Shown here piece by piece: positions 9,521 to 21,679 of a DNA stretch of 64,000 nt (within the stretch, counting starts at the first letter, position 1; the number at the start of each line of letters is the position of its first letter). Source of the stretch: Sipunculus nudus. Its lineage: Eukaryota > Annelida > Sipuncula > Golfingiida > Sipunculidae. The notes beneath the pieces were generated by a model that worked only from the letters and a program-made list of their open reading frames with translations, had not been told where the DNA came from and did no database searches. Location of the stretch: contig CM049306.1 of assembly GCA_026874595.1 (NCBI GenBank), positions 66,344,019-66,408,018 on the forward strand, written 5' to 3'. The position numbers and the translations under genes are program-made.

Positions 9521-11544
9521 AACCTTTTTTTGGTTCCACCTGCTTCCCTTGAGCGAAAGAAGTAGTCAAATATAATTCATCTATCTATATAATCCTAGGT
9601 AGATTATTTATCAAATAATGTTAGTTTGTTCACAGTATTTATTGTATTAATATTCTTTCATACTGTCAGGTGACAAGGTATTCTTATAGTTATATTATAA
9701 CAGCTATATACCGGTCGTAATAATGTATATGCTTGTATGCATGTCTGCTGGTAAACATTGGTGCTCCCGTTATTTTATATATTTATAACTTTTATGTATA
9801 TGTACGGGTGGATATCATTTAGCGTTACAGAGACCATCTGTGTACTGGTCCTCCGTGTACTGGATTATTGATGGTACGACACGGGCCATGACCTGGCTTT
9901 TGTTTTGTTCATGAATATTTAGTTTTAGTTAACCGCAAGTCTCACGTGTTCACACGTATCAATGTATCTATGTTCTGTGTGGCCTACCGGTAAAATGTAT
10001 CTAAAACTTGTTCTGGCAAGTTTTAGAAACAGGTTATGTTACCCCTGGGGCCGAGGTGTCGTATGGAGAGACTGCTAGCTGCAGTTCTTCATCGTAGGGT
10101 ACCACCATAGGTTGCTTTGAAGTGTATGCACTCGTTTACAGGTAGGCTCACATTAATTGTTATCTTTGTACGTGTAGATATTCAGAAAGCAGTGCAGTAT
10201 TAATTAATGCCTTCTATTTTATGTATCATGTTTTTTATGTAACATGAATTTAGAGTAACGAGCAATAATTGTTTGAATTGTATACTTATGAAAGATACGA
10301 GATAAATATATATCTTATGAACAGGAGGCCACAGGACCACGTTTAAATTTACCCACTGGCTCGAGTTGGTAGAGAATAAGGCTCTTAAGCTCTGGGCAAA
10401 CTGTATGGAAATCTCTAAATAAATCAAACGGAGTATTGTTATTCCCATTTAAATAACATTGTATATTGAAAACTCCATTTCAAAATTGTCTTAAACACCG
10501 AGAGAAATACGGCCATCTGGCAATAGTGCTGCCGTCTGGCGGACGAACCTGGAACTAATGAAGGCCCTATAACCCTGTAATGAAAAGCAGCACTGTTGGA
10601 AGAAATTTACTGTTAAGACTGTTAAATTATTCACTTTCTTAAATGATGTTTTCTAAAAATGAGAACTTATAAACTCAGACGCAAAGCCTGGTCCATTCAG
10701 CTAGAAATACGTGGCATCTGTTACAATATATATATTTCTTAATTTATTACTAGATATCATCTCTTGGTTAACAACACAGTACGGATATTCTGACTAGGTC
10801 GTTATATTTGAATTATTGATAACACGAGCAAAGATACTACTGATAATACTACACGTGGTATTCTGAAATGGAAACAATAAATGTAAATAACGCTTGTTGT
10901 GAAAATTGCTGGTTTAAATGGATCTTGAAGTTTATAACACAGTATATAACATCATAATCTTAATAAATATATCGAAGCTGACTGTATATCATTAAAGAAT
11001 ACGGAACACTCACCGAAACATTACTGCGCCGCCCAACTATACGTCCGTCCGCTTCATCGGTCAGGGCTGAAGTGAACGTATTCAGAGCGTTTTTTGTGTC
11101 AAGTACACAAAAAAGCTACCACAAGCAGAAATAGTTTTGACAGGTTTCAGTTCAACAGATAAATAAGGTTATTCTGCCCATATCTGGTACGTCACATGTT
11201 TAAGTTGTTGCTTTACAATCCCAATATCATTGCAACAATACTTTCTTCCTAAGTAATATTTCCATGGATAAGCAGGGAGGAACCCGCACTTTTTCTAGTC
11301 AATTAGATTATTGCGCGAGTACTATATAGTCTCCTCACAGAGAGACCTTTTATAAACATGTTAGAGTTAAATTGCAACATGTAAGGCATGTAAAGAAGCA
11401 TGTATTTAAGGAAGTATATGTAACTGTATAAGCCAGTATTTGCAACTTAAATATTAAAGGAGGTGATATCAATTAACTCGAACTCTAAGAAACCAACCAA
11501 TTGTAAATGTATTTGGAGTACATATACGTGTGTATGTATTTCAT
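9521..11544. other. AT-rich unclassified region
   Basis: No coding homology was recognised. A block of about 60 bp at 10087-10147 (taccaccatagg...tgtatgcactcg) resembles 11930-11990, as a possible remnant of a direct repeat 1.84 kb apart. A perfect hairpin lies at 10000-10027. Short frames here look like chance. Confidence 0.5.
10000..10027. repeat. 11-bp perfect inverted repeat, 6-base loop
   Basis: TCTAAAACTTG (10000-10010) and CAAGTTTTAGA (10017-10027) are exact complements around ttctgg. No T run follows, so it does not look like a simple terminator. Its role is unknown. Confidence 0.75.
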
Positions 11545-11900
11545 GGGCCCAATTGTAGACCCTATAGGCGGGGGGGGGGGGGGTTCAATAAGCGGTTTCG
11601 AGGGGGTAATCCCAGACAGGGGAGGGGGTGTCCCCCTCCCATGGTGTGGAAAATTTTGAAAAACTATATGTTAACTTCTGCATTCTGGTGCATTTTTGCT
11701 TTCATTTTTTTTTTGCACCTCTATCCCGGAGGCTGCGGTCCTGTATATATGGAACTCCAAGTACTGAGGGCGCGAAGCGCCCGAGCGGAGGGGGATATAT
11801 ATGTGAGAGTGCAAATACTCAATAAATAAAACAGTGTATGTTTTTATACCTATCATTTTGTTGGGGCGGCCCCCCCCCCCCCCGGTTCCGCCGCGTATGA
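11545..11900. mobile_element. putative MITE bounded by G14 and C14 runs
   Basis: A G14 run (11570-11583) near the left and a C14 run (11870-11883) near the right bracket about 300 bp. The interior has the low-complexity palindrome gcgcgaagcgcccgagcg (11770-11787) and a gaggggg-tgtccccctccc dyad (11621-11640). The flanks ctataggcggggg and ggggcggcccccc could be terminal repeats, but I cannot fix their ends or a target duplication. Overlapping frames here are not credible genes. Confidence 0.35.
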
Positions 11901-12131
11901 GTTGTATTGTCATATAATGAGCGGGAGTTCATCTCAGTACGGCACCACGATAGATTACTTTGATGTGTATGCACTCGTATACAGATCCGAATAATTAAAC
12001 TTGTCCCCCTCTTATTTGCCTACTCGTTTTCTTTGTGGGTTGGTCACTCCACCGGACCCTCTAACACAACAGAGGTCACACCAGCAATGATTCTTTTTTT
12101 TGTTTTTGAGCTCAATTTTGCATCTTATAAC

Positions 12132-12169
12132 GATATATATATATATTTATATATATTTATATATATATA

Positions 12170-12219
<50 letters not shown>
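12132..12219. repeat. (AT)n microsatellite
   Basis: About 88 bases of AT dinucleotide with a few TTTAT interruptions. An open frame across it encodes an artefactual Tyr-Ile run. Confidence 0.95.
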
Positions 12220-12220
<1 letters not shown>

Positions 12221-13490
12221 CTTGATTTCTATTCCTTTGTGTTATTATGCTTGGGTGGCCTTTTTTGGTCCCCCGGCACTATCTCATGTGTTTATTATCA
12301 TAACTGTATCACTTAATGTTTGAGTTCACCTGGCAGTGCCCCTGGAGAGGCTTTAATACATGATATGAACTTACTATAGTCCGTTTCACACCCCTGTCCA
12401 CCTGATTTTTCGCGATTATCTCTACTTAAGACAAACCTGCCCAAAAAATTTAGCACCAATGGCATAAAGAGGCAAAAGCGTAATTTTTGGTACCTTATAA
12501 CTATCCACGATATAAATATAATTTACTTTACGGCCTGGTTGACATGTTTCATATATATCCGAGGTTCATGGCGTCCCTAGTAAGTGGCAATTTTAACCTA
12601 TCTTGTCTCGTCCCAAGACGTGTGATTCCGATCCGCTCCGCTCCGCTCCTCTCCGTCAACAACGTATCACAGTTGTTTATCCGCAACAACAACCTATCCA
12701 CCCCAGCCCAAATGCTGCGCCCTTTTAACTTATTATGAGCCCCCAAAACGCTCCTACACAGAAGGTCTTAGCATGGTCTCGCCCATGGTAGCGAGAGCTG
12801 CTTAGAACATAATAATGACGTCACAAAGATCGATGACGCCGTATTGACTGACGTAATCAACTGTTATCGCCTGACCATTGTTTACTTTATCGCAGTCATT
12901 ATGAGTTTTGTCTTGCAATATTTTGGATTAATTACGAATTACCTGCCAGGTAAGACATTATTATTCACTCGGTAGTCGGAGGAATGGCTCCTGCAACATA
13001 TAGCCTAGAACTTTATTTTATACTGTCTCCTTTGTAATATAAATATCCCGAAAAACATGCCGACGTGGGTACTGCCTACTGGTACAGACTACACATGTTC
13101 TGTTTTACAGAGCTCTGTCAAATTATGCAAAATTTTGTTTTTGTCAGATGATTGACGCTTTACAATGTTTAAGGTCACCTGATTGGGTGCTCGTTAGTCC
13201 AATGCTTATGATTATTCATTGAATGAACATGCGATTAAGGTCATATAGAGTTCATGGATAGGTCAATTGTTTATCCTCCTTGGATATGGATAAAAAGTAA
13301 TGTGCGTAACAGTGAAGCGCGTGCCAAGGAAATAACAATACTCACAGTGAACAGAGGTCGGCAGCTCTTGATTATAGGTCCCGTGAATGTCGGTGCCTCT
13401 TTATTACGTCACGTCTATTATGACGTCATTACTATTCTCTGATATGCCTATTTCGTAAATTAGTGGCAAGATGTCAGGAAAATAGCCTTA
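12220..13490. other. unclassified region with CRE-like sites
   Basis: No gene recognised. TGACGTCA occurs at 12816-12823 and 13421-13428, with related TGACGTAA (12849-12856) and TTACGTCA (13404-13411). This is the consensus for CREB/ATF bZIP factors in animals. A promoter is possible, but no TATA box, initiator or downstream exon could be tied to it. Confidence 0.3.
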
Positions 13491-13937
13491 TCATGACTGT
13501 GATGTTAATAGGAATACCTTATATAACAAATTCCTTGAGGCGAGGAGGGCGACGCACCTCCGTTCCCCAGGAAGCTGTTCTACTTGTATCCTCAGAACCG
13601 CTGTTTCTGGGGATACATTGTTGTCCACTCGATCTGAGAGGACATTGTCAGCCGTATCACTATCAGCCTCTCTACCAACAGACAGATCCCGATGTGAGTC
13701 TGTCAGAGTCATGTTGACCAAAGGCTCACCAAAAATGCTGTCTGTGGACTTATCAGAATCATTTTGTTCAACCACCCCTGCCTGTGACTGTGCCCTTGTG
13801 CCTGCCAAAGCTTCCAAATAGCCATGACTGACCTGGTCATCAGTTACACAACCAAGAGGCCCAGGAGGAGTATAACCGTCAACCAATTCTGACTCGACAT
13901 TGTCTTCCGGGCGCACATCTTTGTGTATCCATGTCAT
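13491..13937 (-). pseudogene. possible C-terminal tail of a retrotransposon polyprotein
   Basis: A 148-codon minus-strand frame is acidic and Ser/Asp-rich and has no recognised domain. Near its end another frame gives TEVRRPPRLKEFVI followed by a stop (about 13531-13573), similar in style to the RRSTRNRRPPQWL tail of the Gypsy pol at 9.3 kb. An acidic variable linker followed by such a tail is usual there. The frame opens 9 bp from a transposon terminus at 13946, so an insertion may have cut it off. It could equally be an unrelated exon. Confidence 0.3.
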
Positions 13938-13945
13938 TCTCTTGA

Positions 13946-16467
13946 TAGTCAGGTGGCTTAACGGAATTATCGTTACACGCCGGATAAAAGCACCAAATTT
14001 GGTTTGATGTATCTACAGGTCAATCCTGATAATTCTGGAGGGGGTGCCCACCCGAACTCGGTTTCTGGTTCTTTCAGCAGGCCCGAGTCCAAAATAACAG
14101 GATTTTACTTAAAATTTCACAAGTTTACAACAATAAACGGAATGTTGTTAACCCAGTTGACTCTAAAACTCATTTTAAATTAATCAATTTACATAATAAG
14201 AACACCTTTATGAAATGGCATGAAAAGTTATGGTAGAAATTGTTACGAAAATCATGATAAAGTATTTTATAGGTCGTAAGAGGTCAAACGGTCACGTCAT
14301 CCATTGATGTCAAACTGCATCCTGTATGTTTAAATGCCCTTATGTTCTGAAGTGAAAATATTGGAGAAGTATATCATATCAATTGAAAATTATAATTGCA
14401 TAATGGTTAGGATTATAAAGATTCACACCGATATAATTAAAATATATAGGGAATATACTAGTATATATATACACTTTTCCAGTGAAACCATCCCTTTCGA
14501 AAGCTGTATCTGAAGTTGTATTAACAAGAACCCATGCAGGTGATTGAAACAATTTGTTTAATTGTCCACACCTTTGACCATTAATTATCAGGGCATAAAT
14601 ACATCTCGATTATAAAATATGGTAAGTGCTATAATGAAAATGTGTCATGAGGCAATATTTGTTAATACATCCAAAACAATATCTTTCTCGAGAGAAAAGG
14701 GCTACAAGCAAATCCATGGACTTAATTGCATAATTGTTTGGGTGATAAAGATCATACTAGTATATAGGTGCGATCTGGGCAGCTCAGTGTATGATTGGAG
14801 ATTACATTCGCAGTCTATATGGACTGGACCATTATATTTACTGGACAGCACCTGAATAGATAGTAATTTTGGCGGCCGCCGATTTTGATTAAGAATATAA
14901 TGTGTGTCATATCTTACACTCGTCGTTTATTCCAACAAGACCATATGTTTAAATGCTGTGTCTTAATACGTAGTCACAAAGAAGACAGGTTATTGAAACA
15001 ATCTGTTGAGCTGTCCAAATATTTGATAATTGAGGAACTGTGCATTAACGCATATCAGTCACGATAAATGATATACAGGCAAGTGAGACGATTCTCAGCT
15101 GGGTGATTAATTCGTTTTGAATAAATATGGAGGAAATGTCCGACTGAGTTAACTGTAATTGTTTATAATCATAAAGTTATGAAAGTGAATATGAATATCC
15201 TAAAGTTGTATTATAATGCAGAGACCGCCATTTTAGGGCAAGTCTAAAGTTCTGTAGAAGCAAACACGATATATAAGGGGGCTTTGTCTTAAGTTTACAT
15301 ACAAATTTTGTTGTTCAGAGGTTTTTGTCAATGATGGATCCCTAAACCTATGAACCTTTAGGGTTAATTTCAGAGAGCGTTTGGAGATGCAGTTAACACA
15401 TACATCGGATTTCGAATAAAACTTATCCATTTTGCTATTCAGAAGCGTTCATTTATTTACAGACATCTTGTTTATGATTTAATCATTTCATAAAGATATT
15501 TGTTGCCTTATACGGAAAATAGAATGGCCTGTGAAATTTATTAAACCGCAGGCTTGCATATAATATAGAAAAAATGAATCATGTATCTAAGGTATTAATT
15601 TTTACATTCCCAGAATAAAATAGAAAACAGGTCTGGATAATGCGATGCAGGAATAAGAAAGGAATAAGAAATGTAGGTTAATATTCTACAGGACATGGTG
15701 TCTGGATGAACAATGAATAACTAAGTAAAACTATATTTATTAAGCCATCGTAGAAAACCAATATATAAACAAGATAGTTTGCTACATAACAAAAATGCCA
15801 GACAGATTAATTGTAAAAAGGACTAAAATATACCAAGAAGACTAAAAGACGGGATATATTGATTCATCTGCAATTAAATCTGGGAAATTTAGAACGCATA
15901 TTTTCCCGACTCATAAAGACAGGATAATTACAGACTGATAACGTTTATATTTTGTTATGGCATTTAAGCGTATAACATGACCATATGCGAAGTCTGGATC
16001 CCAAATTTAAGTCTACTACAATGACCGCAAAGACAGTTATAAATTAATAATTCCTAATAGACAATACTCCCCAACTCAGACAATCGATATAATCAATGAT
16101 TAAACAAAAACTATGTTAATAAATGTTCCTCTTCACTAAAACATTTGGGTCACATTTTCATCATGGTTGATGACCGCTATTTTGAGATCTTTCATGAACA
16201 CGTGACATGTTGTTACACGTATTAATTTGGCTTTTGGTGCACATAAAAAAATAAACATATTAGACTGTAACGTGCTATGCTAACTTTTGTTATTCCGGTG
16301 AGCAAGGGCCAAATGTTTTAGGCGCTAAAACGAAACTAATATGTAATTCAACTAGGGACCTCCTCTAAAATCAACTCCCTGGATGTACTCCATCCACCTA
16401 CAAAGTTAGGTGCTTTTATCCGATCTGTAACGATATGGTCCAAATTTCAAACTAAGCCACCTGACTA
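13946..16467. mobile_element. DNA transposon with long terminal inverted repeats, no recognised ORF
   Basis: The left end TAGTCAGGTGGCTTA (13946-13960) and the right end TAAGCCACCTGACTA (16453-16467) are exact inverted copies. Weaker inverted similarity continues about 110 bp inward, for example ATCGTTACA and CGGATAAAAGCACC. TA at both outer edges is compatible with a TA target duplication. The interior is AT-rich and has loosely repeated ttgaaacaat/aattgcataat blocks at about 14390, 14540, 14725 and 14995, with no transposase seen. A third end of the family stops at 18014. Confidence 0.55.
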
Positions 16468-17904
16468 AAAGCAAATCATGACTTACACCCCTTTGCAAAT
16501 GTGACAACCCAAGTTGTGTTCCAGAATTTGCCAGTACAGCTAATATATCGCATTGTTACCTTTTTGGCTTTAATAATATGACCGGTTTATTTGATAAAGC
16601 AGTCTGAAAGATTTTATTTCTATGTAATATTTCAATTTGTAGTTAATTTTGAAACAGGTGATGTATTAGTGGTAATTGGATAACATATTATCAGGAATGT
16701 GCTCGCACTCTTATAACATGGAGGCTATATAAAATATTTAATAAAATAATTCTAATAAAACTTCATTGTGCTGGCCCAGAAGTTTACATTTTGAATTGGC
16801 AATGATTTAAAAAGATCAGCTGCAATGAATAACAAGAACAAATAAAAATATTAATGTTAGGTTGATCTTGATCGGTAATATTGTTTATCGGTCATATTAA
16901 AATCAAACGTCAGTAGCCGCTATGGCGACTATCCATAATTATAAACATTTAATACTTTCCCCAAAAACTGAATCACAAACTCAACAATAGTAAACAAGAA
17001 AAATATTTGCACATGTTTTTGTTAATACACTTAATATCTTTGTTTAATGTTTGCCTGAAGCTTTCAAAGTTACCATTCTACATTTTTTTGGGCTACAGGT
17101 GTAAAGTAAAACAATGTAAATGGTAATGATAGAAAGAACACTTCTTTGGCTTTCTTTTGGTATATAATTTACTATATTTCATTAAACCGTTCTGGATCAA
17201 ATGTCATTTTTTCCTTTCCGACCCCTCTTCATTTTCATGCAAAAATATAGCGTCATATCGACCCTCTGGCATTACGACCAGATTACTAGAGTCAGAGTGT
17301 CATGACATCTATGTCTGAGGAACGCATTAATGAAGATGCAAATATTTTCGTCATTTCTGACAATGCTTCATGGCCTACAGGTAAACTGTCAATCAACATA
17401 AACCAGCCCAATCGTTAGCATTTTTTGTGTACTTTCTAATAATACCAAACATGAGCGAGAAAAGTTCCGTTTTAACCCAGCACATTGGTAAACCCTTTGG
17501 CGTGTTTGTTGAATTTATGACCGCATGAACACAAGCATGGCACGCACGGGTTACAGGACGCAGGCAGCTTGCAGGCGATACAGGAAATTACCCGTGTCCA
17601 TGGAGACGGTGTTTCAGTTTTGGTTGTGAGCTCACATGTATACTATTGTGTAGATTCATTATTTTTTAGCATAATATTGAGATTATGGGCCATTTACCAC
17701 GATATGAATGCAACCTGATGCAAGACCACTGCGATACATTCCTAGATATAACTTGTATCACGACTCGAGTAGGCTTACCAGCCCAATTATCCGATTGCCT
17801 ACTGAGTCGGGTTGTCACGGCTAGCAAAAATAGGGTAGTGTGATACGCTAGGCGCAGATGGTTTTCAGGCTCTAAAACTTATCTCGTAGGTACTCCATGA
17901 GGGC
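16468..17904. other. unclassified AT-rich region
   Basis: No coding motif, tandem repeat or RNA gene recognised. It separates two ends of the TAGTCAGGTGGCTTA transposon family. Confidence 0.4.
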
Positions 17905-18014
17905 ACCCCCTCTGAAATCATCCGTGTTGGTGTACTCCTCCTATATACAAAAGTTGGTGCTTTTATCCGGTCTGTAACGATATGGCCCAAATCTGACGCT
18001 AAGCCACCTGACTA
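17905..18014 (+). repeat. solo terminus of the TAGTCAGGTGGCTTA transposon family
   Basis: The block ggcaccccctc...ggtgcttttatccggtctgtaacgatatgg...taagccacctgacta matches 16360-16467 in the same orientation and 13946-14055 in inverse orientation. It ends at the same CTGACTA. It directly abuts the 146-bp inverted repeat that begins at 18015, so one element probably inserted at the edge of the other. Confidence 0.6.
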
Positions 18015-18496
18015 TGAACCGCGACGCTCCAAGCGAACTTGTACGTGTGAGGCCATCCTGGCCTTAGTTAAAACACTGCTTTTATTAAATAATTATTAAT
18101 CTTACGTTTTTGTGTCAGCTTAAGTTTCATTCCTGCAGGTTTTTATTAAGTGACCCCGAGCGATTGTTTGTGCATCATTCATGACACATATATGTTGACG
18201 GACGGACAAAAAAAATGGTTTTAAATTACTTGTCATTTAGAGAGATTATATATATATTCCTGAACAATATTTTTTTACCTTAAAATTTTAGCTTTGATGT
18301 TTACATCACGTTGACCTGGGGAAACCCCGCTTGCGTGATATAATTAAGCTGTTTCGTGCAGTAAAAAGCCGCTCCGCCGCGTAACGGTTCTCTTTTAGTG
18401 TAGTACAAACATTTATGCACCCTTGATCATGTAACCTTGATTTAATCATTCAGGCAAGTACACCCGTAATTATCTAAATATACATTACAACATCTG

Positions 18497-18500
<4 letters not shown>

Positions 18501-18540
<40 letters not shown>
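18501..18540. repeat. (CT)20 microsatellite
   Basis: Forty bases of uninterrupted CT dinucleotide. Confidence 0.95.
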
Positions 18541-18543
<3 letters not shown>

Positions 18544-18639
18544 TGAATATGAAATGCATTATACAATATTACACGCCTTACATATATCGTTATCAGACAA
18601 AATAAAGTAATTAAATGAAACAAGACGTAGGATCCATGA

Positions 18640-18812
18640 AAATTAAATTAATTCTCTCTTTCCGTCTTTTCTTTCTTATTGTGACTCTCATTTTTTCTTT
18701 CTATCTCTCTCATTCAATCTCTCTCATTCCTTCATCCTTTCTTTCTTTCTTTCTTTTCTTTTCCTTTTCTTCCTTTCTTTCTCACATTCATTCTTTCTAT
18801 CTCTCCCTCTCC
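18640..18812. repeat. polypyrimidine TTTC/CTCT-rich tract
   Basis: A tract of tttctttc, ctctct and attc units, pyrimidine on the plus strand. The 71-aa frame at 18615-18830 is a low-complexity Leu/Ser/Phe reading of it. Confidence 0.85.
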
Positions 18813-18869
18813 GTATATGAAATTGATTAACAAGAACGTGGATTGTCAACGGACTACAGCGGGAACGAG

Positions 18870-19285
18870 GAAACACGAAAAACCATCAGGCTTCTCATGG
18901 CGTTAGCCTTCCTACCAGTATATCGCTTGTCCGCCTGAATTTCACAACTGTAGCATCGTCAGCCGCTGTGGAAAACTGCAAAAAACTTCAGAGACAAGTC
19001 GTTTACTACCGAGCCACTTGGTTGGATGGCAGCTTTCCTCTACTTTCATGGAATGTCAACGGTGAATCCATCAGGACAAATAATATAGTTGAAGGCTGGC
19101 ATTCCGGTCTCAACAGGAGTCTTCTGCGAATCCAATCAAACGTCTTTGACTTCGTAAACCGCATCAAACTGGAGCAATCCAAGACGGAACGCTTGATTAT
19201 CAACATTGAGCACGGCGAAGCATCGCCCCATAGAAAACGGAAGTACAAGAGACTGGACAGCCGCATCGCTAAACTTACAGAGTGA
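18870..19285 (+). pseudogene. MULE-type transposase, C-terminal fragment
   Basis: In one frame RLLMALAFLPV (about 18888-18920) leads to a stop. In another frame, from 18968, the sequence gives a WLDGSFPLLSWN block, the family hallmark RTNNIVEGWHSGLN (19074-19115) and a basic region rich in K and R before the stop after LTE at 19283-19285. RTNN.VEGWH followed by a helical KxEQ block is characteristic of animal MULE transposases near the end of the catalytic region. The N-terminal zinc/DNA-binding part and the DDE core are absent, so it is inactive. Confidence 0.7.
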
Positions 19286-19866
19286 CATCGAAATGGGAGA
19301 ATGAACACCAGGACTTTCCTTAAGAAGATTAGGCACGTTGTCCACAACTTTTAGGGCTACAAATGCATATCCTAAACGCCAAGACTGGAATATCTGGATG
19401 GACATGCATTGTCTGCCGATTCATTATGTTTCATCACATCACTTTGAGCATACCCGATGACTTTGTATGAACTGTAGTTCTGAGCATCATTCCTTTCTTC
19501 TTCTTCATATGTCTGTAAATACTGTACAGTACTTTCAGCAACATGTATATATTTTATCTGTATATCTTTGTTTAACTGTTGTAGCGTTTTTGTTTATAAT
19601 TGAAGGCCATGATAGTTGAAAGGAATATGAATTAAATGTTGGTATTTTATGATTACTCCATGATTTTTTTTCTAAATAACTACCTAAATTTATCAAAATC
19701 CCCGTCAACGGTGAGAGAGATTATTGCAAAAACTTTCTTGGCGAATAAGGTCTAAATCGCAAGGTATCTTTGTCTCGGGGTAACTTAATAGAAACCTGCA
19801 GGAATGAATATAAAGCTGACACAAAAACGTAAGATTAATAATAATTTAATAAAAGCAGTGTTTTAA

Positions 19867-20381
19867 CTAAGGCCGGGATGGCCTCACACATATAAGTTCG
19901 CTTGAAGCGTCGCGGTTCAGTGATCGCACACATGCGGTTATCCGTTGACCCAATTCAGGACACCAGCCTCGACAGCGATGTCGCGATCTGGTAAAAAAAT
20001 GCTTCAAAAACCGGTAGCTCTTGTATTTAAATGTTCCCTGATGTCTTCCTTCATCTTCATATTCCATGACCGTTGCATATATGAACCGTGCAGGGTCATT
20101 TTTCGACCGTTCACGCTCACACACGGATATCTGGGCACGGGGATATTTGGTGAGCGGATATTTGGGAAGCGGATAACTGGGAAGCGGGTAGCCGGGCTGA
20201 ACCGTTGGGGCGACCGTGTGCGACTGTACGCTGTTCCGAAAGATTTTTGTCCACAACAGCATACATATAATGGATCTATATATTAATAGCGTAACGCGAT
20301 TTGTGTGATTTTCCGTATCTCCGCATTTTCGCTGGATTTCCGATACCACCGTACGGATCGTCGTGTTCGCCCAAACCATGC

Positions 20382-20418
<37 letters not shown>
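19867..20418 (-). pseudogene. uncharacterised minus-strand frame, weakly FLYWCH-like end
   Basis: A 183-codon frame begins in the AC microsatellite, passes a minisatellite that reads as a GYPLPSYPLPKYPL repeat, and ends with a basic Tyr/Phe/Cys-rich stretch (FKYKSYRF...RCRGWCPELGQRITA, about 19945-20070). That end loosely recalls FLYWCH zinc fingers, which often accompany animal MULE transposases. It overlaps the right inverted repeat and runs opposite to the transposase fragment. The assignment is tentative, and the full frame is unlikely to be one real protein. Confidence 0.25.
20133..20195 (+). repeat. 15-bp minisatellite, about four units
   Basis: Units resemble gggaagcggatatct: gggcacggggatatt, tggtgagcggatatt, tgggaagcggataac, tgggaagcgggtagc. 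Being a multiple of three, it keeps a frame open on both strands. Confidence 0.75.

Positions 20419-20421
<3 letters not shown>
20385..20421. repeat. (AC)n microsatellite
   Basis: About 36 bases of AC dinucleotide. Confidence 0.95.
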
Positions 20422-20423
<2 letters not shown>

Positions 20424-21584
20424 TATACCTTTCATTGTCTGTATGACAAATTTCAAATATAATACAATGTGGTACAAGGTTTTAAAAAAATAAGGTATGT
20501 TTCCAGTATATATTAATTCTTAATCAGGTCAAGATATACAATATTTCATATTAAACTCATAAATGTAACCAAAGTCTTTAATTCTAGTTATAAATACATT
20601 TCATTTCAAATATATAGATATTATTCTCTGAATATCAGGGGGATGATTACATTGACCATCCCCCCTTGCTAAAAAGTGGGGGTATATACCCCACTCCCCC
20701 CTGTATTGACGCCCCTGCTAAAAACAGACAGGTCCATGGGAAAAATGGTGTTGCTCCTATCGTAATCTCGTTGCTTTTTTGTCTCCTTTGCAACTGAATG
20801 CTGTTTGCAGTTAACAAACGGCAGTAGCGGAACCTTGTTGATTTAACCGGAATACTCAGGTTAAATCAATCGGCCGTACGACCGACTAAATGGGAATCGT
20901 TTAGCTATGACGAGATGTTTTATAGTAATAGCAAAAGCTATTAAATTGTGCCAATAAAAATAATTTTCAGTAGAGGGCATGGTGTTTGTCTGCATTAGGG
21001 TTCGTATGCCTTTGCGTGTTTATAATCGCCAAATGTTGCATTACACATGAGACTGGTGGAGAGGATTTTGCTTCTGTACAGCATATACCAGGTAAACACC
21101 CCTTATCCCCTATTTTATTTTGTTTTGTTTACAATAACAGTCATATATTTAAATAATTTATAAACTTATAAAGCTTCGGCCCTTGATATTTATGGAACTT
21201 TAAGCTTTTCCATTAATCTCCCGTTGTTGGGTTTATTAGCATCTATCCACATTAAACGCATATGTAGAGACTGTCGCTCTCCCATAGTTTATGATCAAAG
21301 GCCTTTTGTTATCCTTTGATGTAATTCATGCTGTTGTAACAAGTCCACTATTACCTCATTTTGTACTCCTGTGTACCAATAATGACGTAACACCCGAGAT
21401 GTTTGAATATTTACTCATCAGGACTGACATGTTACGGATCCATCTATCAGTGATGGGAGAAGGTTTGTAAAGGATATTTATATAAGTGAGGCATCATGAA
21501 AACGTGTGAAACGCATTATCACGGTGGCATTTGACACGGCTGTACCACCTCCGTTACGCCCTCCAAATACTCCCTCTACATTTT
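20422..21584. other. unclassified region with short inverted repeats
   Basis: No gene recognised. AGTGGGG/CCCCACT (20675-20681 and 20689-20695) and TTGATTTAACC/GGTTAAATCAA (20838-20848 and 20859-20869) are perfect short inverted repeats. Confidence 0.5.
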
Positions 21585-21608
21585 TCTTTCTTTCTCTCTC
21601 TGTCTCTC

Positions 21609-21676
<68 letters not shown>
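21585..21676. repeat. (TCTG)n and (TC)n microsatellite
   Basis: A TTTC start, seven TCTG units, then a long TC run. Frames on both strands through it are Ser/Leu or Arg/Glu artefacts. Confidence 0.95.

Positions 21677-21679
<3 letters not shown>

Larger units (their letters stand above)
18015..19919. mobile_element. MULE (Mutator-like) transposon remnant with 146-bp inverted repeats
   Basis: The left arm 18015-18160 and right arm 19774-19919 are inverted copies of equal length with a few mismatches (tgaaccgcgacgct...ccccgag). They enclose a plus-strand MULE transposase C-terminal fragment. Long terminal repeats of this size are typical of Mutator-like elements. No 9-bp target duplication is evident, because the left flank is another transposon end. 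A CT microsatellite sits inside. The arms might instead be an inverted duplication rather than true termini. Confidence 0.6.

Noticed and set aside
10087-11990. Possible LTR pair (similar blocks at 10087 and 11930)
   Set aside because: Similarity covers only about 60 bp, with no TG...CA ends, primer site or polypurine tract, and no coding remnant between.
12033-12323. 96-codon frame with a Tyr-Ile repeat
   Set aside because: It is produced by the AT microsatellite.
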